This document shows positions 1 to 8,462 of a stretch of 64,000 bases of DNA, piece by piece. The DNA lies in assembly GCA_030427205.1 (NCBI GenBank), contig JAUHXC010000041.1, forward strand, positions 1 through 64,000, read 5' to 3'. The notes under the pieces were generated by a model that saw only the letters and a list, made by a program, of their open reading frames with translations, had not been told where the DNA came from and ran no database searches. Numbering within the stretch: the stretch's first letter is position 1; each line of letters begins with the position of its first letter. Made by a program: the position numbers and the translations under genes. The stretch is from a bacterium. GTDB taxonomy: Bacteria > Myxococcota_A > Bradymonadia > UBA7976 > UBA1532.

Positions 1-90
1 TCGCTGTTCGAGGCCGACGGGTTCAAGCTGAGAGCGAAACCCGAGCGGGCGCGGGCTCACACAGCCAAGCCAGTCCAGGACGCTGCGTGA
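1..90 (+). CDS. 3' end of an unidentified protein (partial)
   Basis: Frame 1 is open from the window edge to a TGA at 88-90, giving the last 29 residues of a possible protein that ends in KPVQDAA. The other two forward frames are stopped early or run on without gene-like composition. The stretch is too short to name. It would converge with, and overlap by about 34 nt, the end of the metal-binding lipoprotein gene on the other strand, which makes it less certain. Confidence 0.3.
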   Translation, partial: SLFEADGFKLRAKPERARAHTAKPVQDAA

Positions 91-1205
91 TGTGGGTCAT
101 GACTCGGAAATCGGGATCTGCACCCAATACACTCGCCGAAGCTGCTGCCGTCCGCCCGGCAGACCTGGCTGCCGCCGCGGCAGGGCCCGACGCCTTCGGT
201 GCCCTCCGGGCCGCCATAACACGGCCGGCGCGCGTCGCGCAGGCAGGCGCAGTCGAGCCCCTCGTCGACCTCGCCGTCGCAGTCCTCGTCGACGCCATCG
301 CAGATCTCGTCGGCGGGCACGATCTGGCCGACGCACGCGCCGAACGCCCCGTCGGCGCAGATCCGGGCGCCCTCCTGGCACGGGCCCGTGCCGGCGGTGC
401 CAACGGGGCCGTCGTAGCACGCGGTCGTCAGCGGCTCGCCGTTCGCGGCCTCGTCCGCGGTGCCATCGCAGTCATCGTCGATGCCATCGCAGCGCTCGTC
501 GGCGGGCATCTCTCGCGCCTCGCAGACGGTCTCGCCCGCGACGCAGCGGGTCGCGCCCGCGGCGCACCGCCCGACGGCGTCGGTCTCACATGGCATGCCT
601 TCGGCGACGTCTTCGTCCGCCGTACCATCACAGTCATTGTCGATGCCATCGCAGACCTCGTCGGTCCCATCGCCCGGCGCGGCGTCGCAGCGGGACGTGC
701 CATCGGCCGCGCAGACGACCATGCCATCGACCGCGCACGGGCCCTCGCCGACCACGCACGGCGCGCCCAGATCGGGATAAACCTCGTCGATGGCGCCATC
801 ACAGTCGTTGTCCAGGCCGTCGCAGCGCTCGTCCTGCGGCTCGGCCGGCGCGCTGCACACCACGTCGTCTGCGCCGCAGACCCAGCGGCCCGCGTCGGCG
901 CAGACCCCCTGCCCCTCACCGCACGGCTCACCCAGGTCGGGCCAGTCTTCGTCCACGCGGCCGTCGCAGTCATCGTCGGCGCCGTCGCAGGTCTCCGCCC
1001 CGGCCCGGCAGCGGTCGAACGCGCCGCCGACGCAGACCTGCTGCCCGGCGCAGCCCGGCCGCACATCACACGGGCGGATCTCGCCGGCCACGCACGCCGG
1101 CGCCCCGCCGTCGGCCGGGCTCTCTTCGGCCGGCGGCGTGCAGCCGATCAGCGCGGCGAGGCAGACGAGCGGCAAGGCGCGAAGGGCGAGGCGCGTGAAT
1201 CGCAC
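57..1205 (-). CDS. Lipoprotein with five MopE-type metal-binding repeats
   Basis: Predicted 382-residue lipoprotein. The signal peptide ends in a lipobox (ALIGC), so it should be anchored in the cell envelope. The mature part carries five copies of the motif CDGxDxDCDGxxDE (for example CDGLDNDCDGAIDE), separated by Cys-rich linkers. This is the putative metal-binding repeat of the MopE family, which is common in Myxococcota surface lipoproteins; Ca or Cu binding is family knowledge and is not shown here. I chose the GTG at 1205 because a GGAG lies six bases upstream; the in-frame TTG at 1211 abuts that GGAG and is unlikely. The last 25 residues (from GECIGCRSRF) lose the repeat pattern, so the C-terminus may be frayed. 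It lies 32 nt downstream of a membrane-protein gene on the same strand. Confidence 0.8.
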   Translation of the reverse strand: MRFTRLALRALPLVCLAALIGCTPPAEESPADGGAPACVAGEIRPCDVRPGCAGQQVCVGGAFDRCRAGAETCDGADDDCDGRVDEDWPDLGEPCGEGQGVCADAGRWVCGADDVVCSAPAEPQDERCDGLDNDCDGAIDEVYPDLGAPCVVGEGPCAVDGMVVCAADGTSRCDAAPGDGTDEVCDGIDNDCDGTADEDVAEGMPCETDAVGRCAAGATRCVAGETVCEAREMPADERCDGIDDDCDGTADEAANGEPLTTACYDGPVGTAGTGPCQEGARICADGAFGACVGQIVPADEICDGVDEDCDGEVDEGLDCACLRDARRPCYGGPEGTEGVGPCRGGSQVCRADGSSFGECIGCRSRFPSHDPHHAASWTGLAV

Positions 1206-1237
1206 GTTCAACTCCGATGGATGCGCGCGGCCGAGGC

Positions 1238-1750
1238 TCAGGGCCCGGCGGGGCCCGCGGCCGCGTCGCCCGACTCGGCCCGCGCCACCGCTTCGAGCTC
1301 GGCCCGCCGCGGCGCGAGGAAGAGGAAGAGGAGCACCGCGCCAGCGGCGAACGGGAAGATCGCCGACGGATCGCGGCCTACGAAGGCGAGCACGACGCCC
1401 ATCACGGCGACCGCCTCGCACATCATCCACGCCACCACGTGGGCGGCGAAGGTTCGGCCGAAGCCGCGCGGTGAGAGGGTCGACGGCGCCGGTTGCCCCG
1501 GGCGCCCGTGGTCCTTGCGCGGCATGAGCAGCCGCCGCGCGAACGGCGCGAGCAAGCCCAGCGCGACGGCGGCGCCGGCCAGGCTGATGGCCAGGGTCTG
1601 ATCGACCGCGACCGCCTCGCCGCGGGCGATGAGGTGCACGATCACGACATAGACGACCACCGAGCCCACCAGCCCGGCGAAGAGCATGCGCATCATCAGC
1701 AGCGCTGCGTCGATCGGGGTGGGCTGTCCGGGGGTGCCGTCCATCTGCAT
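1238..1750 (-). CDS. Four-helix membrane protein of unknown function
   Basis: Predicted 170-residue integral membrane protein, not recognised. Hydrophobic segments appear near residues 19-41, 49-67, 103-125 and 130-147, with basic Arg-rich loops between them (LLMPRKD, LAPRRAE) and an acidic, Ala-rich C-terminus. ATG at 1750 is chosen because a GGTGG lies just upstream; a second ATG two codons later is possible. The MopE-repeat lipoprotein gene follows after 32 nt on the same strand, so the two may be co-transcribed, but nothing shows a shared role. Confidence 0.65.
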   Translation of the reverse strand: MQMDGTPGQPTPIDAALLMMRMLFAGLVGSVVVYVVIVHLIARGEAVAVDQTLAISLAGAAVALGLLAPFARRLLMPRKDHGRPGQPAPSTLSPRGFGRTFAAHVVAWMMCEAVAVMGVVLAFVGRDPSAIFPFAAGAVLLFLFLAPRRAELEAVARAESGDAAAGPAGP

Positions 1751-1822
1751 CGTGCCACCATACAGTGACGCCGCGGTCGAGACGAGGGCGGCGGCGCGTC
1801 GTCGGTCTGCTACAGTCCCGCC

Positions 1823-2569
1823 ATGGCGTTCGACCCGCACCTCTATCGCCTGCTGCACACCGGCGCGCCGGGCGACATCGACTTCTACCGCGCGCAGTGC
1901 GCCGACGCGCAGGCGGTGCTCGAGCTCGGCTGCGGCGACGGGCGGGTCGCCCTCGCCATCGCGGCCGACGGACCACGGGTGATCGGCATCGAGCGCCACC
2001 CGGGCATGCTCGCCGCCGCCCGGGAGGCCCGCTCGGCCCTGCCGCCGGCCGTCGCCGAGCGGGTCGAGCTCATCGAAGGCGACATGGCCGACTTCGACCT
2101 CGGCCGCCCCTTCGATCGGGTGATCCTGCCCTACACCACCCTCTACTGCCTCGACCCCGAGCGGCGCCAGCGCTGCCTGAGCCGCGTCGCCGCCCACCTC
2201 GCGCCGGCGGGCCGGCTCGCCTTCGACGTGTGGGTCGGCGACGATCTGCGCGCCCGCGGCGCCTTCGCCGACGAGGCGCCGGAGTGGATCGAGGGCCTGC
2301 GCGACGGCGACACCATCATCGAGATCTTCGAGCGCGACGTGCACCGACCGGGGCGCATGGAGGTGACCTATACCCACCAGATCGCCCGCCCGGGCGAGAT
2401 GCCGACGCGCAGCGCCTACACCATCACCCACCACTACCTGTGCACCGACGAGCTCGACGGCGTCCTGGGCGCGGCGGGCCTCGACGTGCTCGACGTCTGG
2501 GGCGACTTCGACGGCGCGGCGCTCGACGACGAGTCCGAGCGCATGGTCGTCGTGGCCGCCGCCCGCTGA
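1823..2569 (+). CDS. Class I SAM-dependent methyltransferase
   Basis: Predicted 248-residue cytoplasmic methyltransferase. SAM-binding motif I is LELGCGDG at residues 33-40, and an acidic residue ending beta-2 (GIERHP, E57) would hold the ribose. The rest fits the methyltransferase-25 type fold, followed by a beta-rich C-terminal part (MEVTYTHQI) like that of small-molecule methyltransferases. The substrate is unknown. A TACAGT hexamer sits at 1811-1816, so the transcript may be nearly leaderless. The condensation-like acyltransferase gene starts 11 nt after the stop, so the pair is probably one operon that modifies a shared small molecule (inference). Confidence 0.8.
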   Translation: MAFDPHLYRLLHTGAPGDIDFYRAQCADAQAVLELGCGDGRVALAIAADGPRVIGIERHPGMLAAAREARSALPPAVAERVELIEGDMADFDLGRPFDRVILPYTTLYCLDPERRQRCLSRVAAHLAPAGRLAFDVWVGDDLRARGAFADEAPEWIEGLRDGDTIIEIFERDVHRPGRMEVTYTHQIARPGEMPTRSAYTITHHYLCTDELDGVLGAAGLDVLDVWGDFDGAALDDESERMVVVAAAR

Positions 2570-2580
2570 TTGGGGCCATC

Positions 2581-3738
2581 ATGAGCGACGGCGCGCTGCG
2601 TCTGGTCTCGGGGCTCGAGCGGGCGTGGCTCGTCGGCGGGCGGCTGTATCCACCGTTTGCGATCCACATGGTGCTCGAGGCGCCCGCGCCGCTCGACCCC
2701 GACCGCTGGTCGGCGGCCATCGCGACCGCCGCGGCGCGCTGGCCCGGCCTGCGGGTGCGCCTCGCCGGCTGGCTGCGCAGCGCGCGGTGGATCGCCGAAG
2801 AGAGACCGCTGCCGGTGGTCGTCACCGCCGAGCGCTGGGCCGGTGATCGACCACACGCGCTGCTCGACGGGCGGCTGCTGCCCGGTCCGGGCGCCCGCGC
2901 GGTGCTCTTCCCGGCGGACGGTCGGGCGGTCTTCAGCGCCCACCACGCCATCACCGACGGCCGCGGGCTGCGCGACTTCGTCGCCGACGTGGTGCGCGTA
3001 CTCGGCGGAGAGCCGCCGCGTGGCGCCGCGGGCGGGCCGCTGATCGACGCCGAGCTGGCCCGCCGCGTCGGGGCGACCGCCGAGCGCGATACCCCGAAGA
3101 GCGACGCCCGCAGCCCGTTCGGCGACGACGCGGACGACCGCCCGGGGCTGACCTGGCGCCGCCGCCGGCTGCCGATCCGCCGCGGGGTCGTGGCCCGGGC
3201 GATGGCGGCCACGGTCGCCGCCGCCGGCCACCGCCTCACGCTGGGTATCCCCGTGGATCTGCGCCGGCACCTTCCGCCGGCCGACTCGGCCCTCTCGGCC
3301 AACCTCACCGGCGTCGCGCGGCTGGTGGTCGAGCCCGACGCCGATCTGTCGGCGATCCGGGCAGCGCTGGACGCGGCGCTCGACGGGCGCGCGGCCGAGC
3401 GCCACGCCCTGAGCGCCGAGGGCCTGCGCGGGCTGCCGCTGTGGCTCATGACCGCCATCGCGCGGGCCAGCGCCCGCCGCGCCGGCCTGCGCCCCGACTC
3501 GGCGGTGATCAGCAGCCTCGGGCGCCACGACCTGCGCCTCGACGGGCGACCGCTGCGGCTGCTCTTCATACCACCCGGCTCGGAGGGGCTGCCGCTCTTC
3601 ATGGGCCTCAGCGGCGACGCCGACGGCATCGAGGTCGCCGCGGTCTGCCCGCAGGCGCGGGTCGGCGACGGCGCGCGGCTCGAGCCGTGGCTCGATCGCT
3701 TCGTCGACGCCTTCGCCACGCCCGACTCTGCTCGGTGA
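2581..3738 (+). CDS. Condensation-domain-like acyltransferase
   Basis: Predicted 385-residue protein with the acyltransferase signature HHxxxDG (HHAITDG, residues 121-127) used by NRPS condensation domains, wax-ester synthases and alcohol O-acetyltransferases. The N-terminal half (WSAAIATAAARWPGLRVRL) and a later bridge-like segment (LTGVARLVV, AVISSLGRHDL) fit that two-lobed fold. No carrier protein or adenylation domain is present, so it probably acts alone as an acyl- or alcohol-acyltransferase. It starts 11 nt downstream of the methyltransferase gene. The start is the ATG at 2581; the reading frame extends upstream but only as antisense noise over the methyltransferase. Confidence 0.7.
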   Translation: MSDGALRLVSGLERAWLVGGRLYPPFAIHMVLEAPAPLDPDRWSAAIATAAARWPGLRVRLAGWLRSARWIAEERPLPVVVTAERWAGDRPHALLDGRLLPGPGARAVLFPADGRAVFSAHHAITDGRGLRDFVADVVRVLGGEPPRGAAGGPLIDAELARRVGATAERDTPKSDARSPFGDDADDRPGLTWRRRRLPIRRGVVARAMAATVAAAGHRLTLGIPVDLRRHLPPADSALSANLTGVARLVVEPDADLSAIRAALDAALDGRAAERHALSAEGLRGLPLWLMTAIARASARRAGLRPDSAVISSLGRHDLRLDGRPLRLLFIPPGSEGLPLFMGLSGDADGIEVAAVCPQARVGDGARLEPWLDRFVDAFATPDSAR

Positions 3739-3888
3739 TGGCGCCATGATACCGGGGCCGGCTGACGCGGCCGCGTCGACGAGGCCACGGTGACCCCCAC
3801 CTGCCGGGCTGTATCGATCACCCGGGGATGATCGCTCGGTTATCGGGCCGTGTTATCCTGCTGATCGTGCCGTCCGCGGGGGTGTGCC

Positions 3889-5337
3889 ATGGGTCTCGTC
3901 ATCAACACCAACATCAGCGCGCTCGTCGCGCAGCGGAACGTCAACCGGACCACCGGGCGGCTGCAGCGCAACATCGAGCGGCTCTCGTCGGGCCTGCGCA
4001 TCAACAGCGCCCGGGACGACGCCGCCGGGCTGTCGATCGCCAACCGCTTCACCGCCCGCATCCGCGGGGTCAATCAGGCCATCCGCAACGCCAACGACGG
4101 GCTCTCGCTGGCCCAGACCGCCGAGGGCGCGCTCGACGAGACGACCAACATCATCCAGCGGGTGCGCGAGCTGGCGGTGCAGGCGGCCAACGGGGCCAAC
4201 AGCGACGATGACCGCGCCTCGCTGCAGGACGAGGTCGCCGAGCTGCTCGACGAGGTCGATCGCATCGCGGCGGACACCACCTTCAACGGTCAGGCCCTGC
4301 TCGACGGCAGCGTCGCCGCCAAGCGGATCCAGGTGGGCGCCGACGCCCGCCAGACGGTGACCCTGCGCATCGGCGCCTCGGGGGCCTCGGCGCTCGGGCG
4401 GCAGGTGCGCGAGACGGGCGACCCGGTCGACGCGGCGACCGCGCTGGCCGCGGGGGCGCTGACGATCAACGGCGTCGACATCCGGGCGCCGGTGGCCGCC
4501 GACGACGTGCGCTCGACCGCCGACAACGCCAACTCGGCCATCGCCAAGGGCGCGGCGATCAACGACGGCACGCCGTTCAGCGACGTGCGGGCCATCGTCG
4601 AGCCCACCGAGGTCGTCGGCGGGGCGATCGCCGGCGGCGATCTGGACGCCGCCGACAACATCACCATCAACGGCAGCACGATCTCGGGCATCACGGTGCA
4701 GGCCAGCGACGCCGACGACGCGCTCGTCGACGCGATCAACGCGGTCGCCGACGACACCGGGGTGATCGCCAGCATCGACGCCGACAGCCAGCTCGTGCTG
4801 ACCGCCGACGACGGGCGCAACATCACCGTCGTCACCAGCAGCGCCGACGCGGCGAACTTCACCGGGCTCAACGCCGGCGCCGAGACGGTGACCACCGGCG
4901 GCAGCCTCGTCCTGCAGTCGACCGAGCCCGTCGAGCTGACCATCAACGCCGCCGGCGCCGACACCGCCGTCGGCTTCGGCAACGGCGTGGGCACGACCCT
5001 GTTGGGCATCGACGCGGCCAACGCCCTGTCGAGCGTCGACATCTCGACCGTCGCCGGCGCGAACCGGGCGATCGACATCGCCGACGTGGCGCTGCAGCAG
5101 GTGCTCGACATCCGCAGCGGCCTCGGCGCGAGCCAGAACCGCATCAGCTCGGCGCTGTCGACCCTCGCCAGCGCCGACGAGAACCTGCAGTCCGCCCGCA
5201 GCCGCATCCTCGACGTCGATCTGGCCACCGAGAGCGCGGACTTCGCCCGCAACTCCATCCTGCAGCAGGCGGGGGTCTCGATCCTCGCCCAGGCCAATAC
5301 CCGCACCGAGGTCGCGCTTCAGCTGTTGTCGAGTTGA
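3889..5337 (+). CDS. fliC: Flagellin
   Basis: Predicted 482-residue flagellin, the filament subunit exported by the flagellar type III system. The N-terminal D0/D1 domain is classic (VINTNISAL, RLSSGLRINSARDDAAGLSI, residues 4-60), and the C-terminal D0/D1 matches (NRISSALSTL to VALQLLSS). The variable middle contains a Flagellin_IN-like repeat (NITINGSTISGI, then DALVDAINAV and TGVIASID). A G-rich ribosome site lies just before the ATG. No hook, chaperone, cap or export gene is nearby: it is flanked by an acyltransferase gene and a convergent aldehyde dehydrogenase gene, so other flagellar genes would have to lie elsewhere. Confidence 0.95.
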   Translation: MGLVINTNISALVAQRNVNRTTGRLQRNIERLSSGLRINSARDDAAGLSIANRFTARIRGVNQAIRNANDGLSLAQTAEGALDETTNIIQRVRELAVQAANGANSDDDRASLQDEVAELLDEVDRIAADTTFNGQALLDGSVAAKRIQVGADARQTVTLRIGASGASALGRQVRETGDPVDAATALAAGALTINGVDIRAPVAADDVRSTADNANSAIAKGAAINDGTPFSDVRAIVEPTEVVGGAIAGGDLDAADNITINGSTISGITVQASDADDALVDAINAVADDTGVIASIDADSQLVLTADDGRNITVVTSSADAANFTGLNAGAETVTTGGSLVLQSTEPVELTINAAGADTAVGFGNGVGTTLLGIDAANALSSVDISTVAGANRAIDIADVALQQVLDIRSGLGASQNRISSALSTLASADENLQSARSRILDVDLATESADFARNSILQQAGVSILAQANTRTEVALQLLSS

Positions 5338-5355
5338 GGGCTGGGCGGCGGCGGC

Positions 5356-6735
5356 TCAGATCAGGCGCGACAGCCACTTCTGCTTGGTGGCGTCGTAGGG
5401 CGGATAGAGCAGCGGCGGGTCGATGGCGAACGGCTTCATCAGCACCGACTTGTGATGGGTGAACGTATCGAAGCTCGCCCGCCCGTGATAGGCGCCCATG
5501 CCGCTCTCCCCCACCCCGCCGAACGGCAGATCGGGCGCGACGAGGTGCAGGATCACGTGATTGACCACCGCGCCGCCGGCGCTGGTGCGCTCGAGCAGGG
5601 CGTCCCGCGGCCGGCGATCGTCGGTGAAGATGTACATCGCCAGCGGCTTGGGTCGGGCGTTGATGAACCCGATCGCCTCGTCGACATCGGCCACCTTCAA
5701 GACCGGCAGGATCGGCCCGAAGATCTCCTCCTGCATCACCGGCGCGTCGTGGGGCACGTCGCGCAGGATGGTCGGCGCCAGGTAGCGCTCGGCCGCATCG
5801 GACTCGCCCCCGAGCACGACCGTGCCCGCCCCTTCGAGCAGGCCGGTCAGCCGCCCGTGGTGGCGGTCGTTGACGATGCGCCCGAAGTCGGGGCTCTTCT
5901 GCGAGTCGGGCCCGTGGAACTCGCGGACCACCTGCACCATCTTGTCGAGCAGCGCGTCGTGGATGTCGGCGTGGGCCAGTACGTAATCCGGCGCGACGCA
6001 GGTCTGGCCGGCGTTGTAGAGCTTGCCCCACATGATGCGCCGGGCGGTCACGTCCAGATCGGCGCTGCGGTCGACATAGGTCGGGCTCTTGCCGCCCAGC
6101 TCGAGGGTGACCGGGGTGAGGTGCTTGGCCGCCGCGGCCATCACGATGCGGGCCACCCGGCCGTTGCCGGTGTAGAAGATGTGATCGAACCGCTGCTCGA
6201 GCACCTTGGTCGTCTCGGGCACGCCGCCCTCGAGCACCCGAATCGCCGAGGTGTCGAAGTAGCGGGGCACGATCTTCGCGATCAGCGCCGAGGTGGCCGA
6301 CGAGACCTCCGAGGGCTTGAGCACCGCGCAGTTGCCCCCGGCGATGGCCCCCAGCAGCGGGCTGATGAGCAGCTGGAACGGGTAGTTCCACGGGGCGATG
6401 ATCAGCACGACCCCGAGCGGATCTTTGTAGATGCGCGCCCGACCCGGCTGCAGCACGAGCGGCGCCGAGACCCGCTCGGGCTTCACCCAGCCCGCGAGGT
6501 GCTTGTGGATGTGATCCAGCTCCTTCTCGAGCGCCGCGACCTCGGCGCTCCACGCCTCGAAGGCGGGGCGGCCCAGGTCTTCGGCCAGCGCGGCGCAGAT
6601 CGCGTCGCGCTGCTCGCGCAGCATGCGGCGGCACGCGTCGAGCTGAGCCAGGCGCCAGGGCAGCGTGCGGGTGCGGCCGCGATCGAAGGTCGCCCGCAGG
6701 TCGGCGACCATGTCCGGGATGCGTTCGATGTCCAT
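5356..6735 (-). CDS. Aldehyde dehydrogenase, class 3 / fatty-aldehyde type
   Basis: Predicted 459-residue NAD(P)-dependent aldehyde dehydrogenase that oxidises aldehydes to carboxylic acids. The catalytic set is present: Asn117 in APWNYPF, Lys140 in LKPSE, Glu212 in ELGGKSP and the nucleophile Cys246 in NAGQTCVAPD. The length and the absence of an N-terminal extension fit class 3 enzymes (fatty or coniferyl aldehyde dehydrogenases). The start is ATG 6735, with a strong AGGAGG six bases upstream; a longer in-frame reading to 6777 lacks this. It converges with flagellin, 18 nt apart. Substrate not deducible. Confidence 0.92.
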   Translation of the reverse strand: MDIERIPDMVADLRATFDRGRTRTLPWRLAQLDACRRMLREQRDAICAALAEDLGRPAFEAWSAEVAALEKELDHIHKHLAGWVKPERVSAPLVLQPGRARIYKDPLGVVLIIAPWNYPFQLLISPLLGAIAGGNCAVLKPSEVSSATSALIAKIVPRYFDTSAIRVLEGGVPETTKVLEQRFDHIFYTGNGRVARIVMAAAAKHLTPVTLELGGKSPTYVDRSADLDVTARRIMWGKLYNAGQTCVAPDYVLAHADIHDALLDKMVQVVREFHGPDSQKSPDFGRIVNDRHHGRLTGLLEGAGTVVLGGESDAAERYLAPTILRDVPHDAPVMQEEIFGPILPVLKVADVDEAIGFINARPKPLAMYIFTDDRRPRDALLERTSAGGAVVNHVILHLVAPDLPFGGVGESGMGAYHGRASFDTFTHHKSVLMKPFAIDPPLLYPPYDATKQKWLSRLI

Positions 6736-6821
6736 CCAGATCCTCCTCGAAGCACGGTGAGCAAGGGCTGTCGGCACGGTACACGGGGCCGCACGCCGGA
6801 TCGAGCCCCGGAAGACGCCCG

Positions 6822-7655
6822 GTGAGTCGCCTCGAACGCCGCCCGCTGCTGATCCTCGCCGCGGCCCTGATCGTGGGCCTGGCGATCTGGGCCATCGGCC
6901 GCCTGCGGCCGGGCATCGACGGTCAGCTCGCCCGCCACGGCGGGACCGTCGTGCCCATCCTCTTCGACCGGACCCCGGCGGTCGCCGAGGGCCTCGAGCG
7001 CTTCGCCCGTACGCTCGATCCGGCCGCCGAGGTGTACGACACCGCCGACGGCCCGCTGCTCGTGCTGCCGCCCGCGGTCAGGCCCGGTCCCGGGTTCCGG
7101 CCGCCGCGCACCCTGCCCGACGGCCGCCGGGCGTACGCCCCGACGCCCGATCGGGCGGAGCGCTGGCGCAAGCGGGCCTTCAACGGGCTCGTCGAACGGC
7201 TCGACGCGCGCATCGAGGCCCTGCCGGCGGGCCGGGGACAGGCGACCCTGCCCGGCGGCGGCGCGCTTCAGCTGGAGCTGACCACCGACGCCCCGCTCGC
7301 CTGGCTGCCCGCGCTGCTGAGCCCCGGACGCTTGACGCTCTGGCGCGCCGATCGCCGGGTCGCCGACCACCACGACGTGGTCCGGGCCGAGGTGCAGGGG
7401 TCCATGGTTCGGGTGGCGGTGCGGGCGCAGCGCCACCCGGGCGCCGGGCCGATCGAGCTGCGCCTGGACGGCGTGCCGTTGGCGCGGGGGCGCCTGGGTC
7501 GTGATGCGATCGCCGAGGTGCCGCTGCTGCCCGGGCTCACCGCCGAGGCGCGGGCGCAGGCGGCCATGCGCCTGCAGCACGGCCCGCTGCCGCTGCCGGT
7601 GCGGGCGGGCGCGCTGCGCACGGTGGGCGGAACCGACAGCGACGGCGCCCGCTGA
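6822..7655 (+). CDS. Membrane-anchored protein of unknown function
   Basis: Predicted 277-residue protein with one N-terminal transmembrane segment (residues 8-28, LLILAAALIVGLAIWAIG) and a soluble remainder, probably periplasmic. It is rich in Arg, Pro and Leu, with alternating beta-like stretches (LTLWRADRRVADH, MVRVAVRAQ). There is a faint resemblance to the head region of SecD-type proteins, but no diagnostic motif, so I give no function. The start is a GTG at 6822. It stands alone between divergent and convergent genes. Confidence 0.6.
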   Translation: MSRLERRPLLILAAALIVGLAIWAIGRLRPGIDGQLARHGGTVVPILFDRTPAVAEGLERFARTLDPAAEVYDTADGPLLVLPPAVRPGPGFRPPRTLPDGRRAYAPTPDRAERWRKRAFNGLVERLDARIEALPAGRGQATLPGGGALQLELTTDAPLAWLPALLSPGRLTLWRADRRVADHHDVVRAEVQGSMVRVAVRAQRHPGAGPIELRLDGVPLARGRLGRDAIAEVPLLPGLTAEARAQAAMRLQHGPLPLPVRAGALRTVGGTDSDGAR

Positions 7656-7667
7656 GCGCGGGCAGGA

Positions 7668-8462
7668 TCAGAACGCGTTGGGATCGGCCTTGAGCTTGAG
7701 CCGCAGCACCCGCTTGAGGTCCATGATGCGGCCCGCGTGCATCGGCACCGGCCCCAGCGACGCGAAGAGCACCTGCTTGGTCTTGCTCACCCGCACCCGC
7801 ACCGAGACCAGCCATCGCTGGTCGAAATACACCGCCAGCCACGAAGAGCGACCCATGGACTTGATGCGGTCGGTCTGCTCGTAGACCAGCGAGAGCCGCC
7901 CACCGATGCCCTGCACCTCGAGATCGTCGATCTGACCGTGGTTGGCGATGACCAGCCCCATGTTGTCGACGAGGAAGGCGCCGCGAGCCGGCGTCGGCGC
8001 GCCGGCCCAGCGCATGAGGTCGTTCCAATGCCCGTCCATGAGCGAGTCGGGGTGCATCAGCGCGGGGTGCACCGGGTTGCTGCCGACGAGGCCCACCTTG
8101 AAGACCGGCTCGCCGACCAGGCGCAGGACCGTCAGCCACTTGCCGCGATAGCGGACGACGAGCGCGAACTCTCCGTCGGGCTCGTCGGCGAGCCGATGGG
8201 CCTGGGCCGTCGCGAGGGAGATCCGGGCGGCGAGCTCTTCGAGCACCTGCGGCGACAGCTCGCCGCGATGGGCGATGGCCAGCCCGCTCGGATCGACGGC
8301 GAACGCGCTCTCTGCGCCCAACGTCTGGCGACAGAAGTCGAGGAAGCGCTCCCAGCCCGCCAGCCCGTACGACGGCCGGTCGGGCTGATTGGACAGCCCC
8401 AGGAACGACGCGAGCGCCCCGCGCAGGACCCGGGCCGGCGAATCTCCCATGAAAGCGGTCAT
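7668..8462 (-). CDS. Tandem roadblock/LC7-like protein
   Basis: Predicted 264-residue soluble protein that looks like two roadblock/LC7 (MglB-type) domains in tandem: roughly residues 40-125 (AFAVDPSGLAIAHRGELS) and 145-250 (GAFLVDNMGLVIANHGQIDD). In MglB-like proteins such domains act on Ras-like GTPases or serve as dimeric scaffolds; that is family knowledge. Its ATG overlaps the stop of the upstream receiver-PATAN gene by 4 nt, so the two are translationally coupled and almost certainly work together. A separate single-domain roadblock gene lies 2.5 kb upstream on the same strand. Domain assignment is from the fold-like sequence pattern and is moderately sure. Confidence 0.65.
   Translation of the reverse strand: MTAFMGDSPARVLRGALASFLGLSNQPDRPSYGLAGWERFLDFCRQTLGAESAFAVDPSGLAIAHRGELSPQVLEELAARISLATAQAHRLADEPDGEFALVVRYRGKWLTVLRLVGEPVFKVGLVGSNPVHPALMHPDSLMDGHWNDLMRWAGAPTPARGAFLVDNMGLVIANHGQIDDLEVQGIGGRLSLVYEQTDRIKSMGRSSWLAVYFDQRWLVSVRVRVSKTKQVLFASLGPVPMHAGRIMDLKRVLRLKLKADPNAF

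Noticed and set aside
57..1976. A 639-codon reading for the MopE-repeat gene
   Set aside because: The N-terminal 250 residues are antisense to the methyltransferase and membrane-protein region. The signal peptide and GGAG place the start at 1205.
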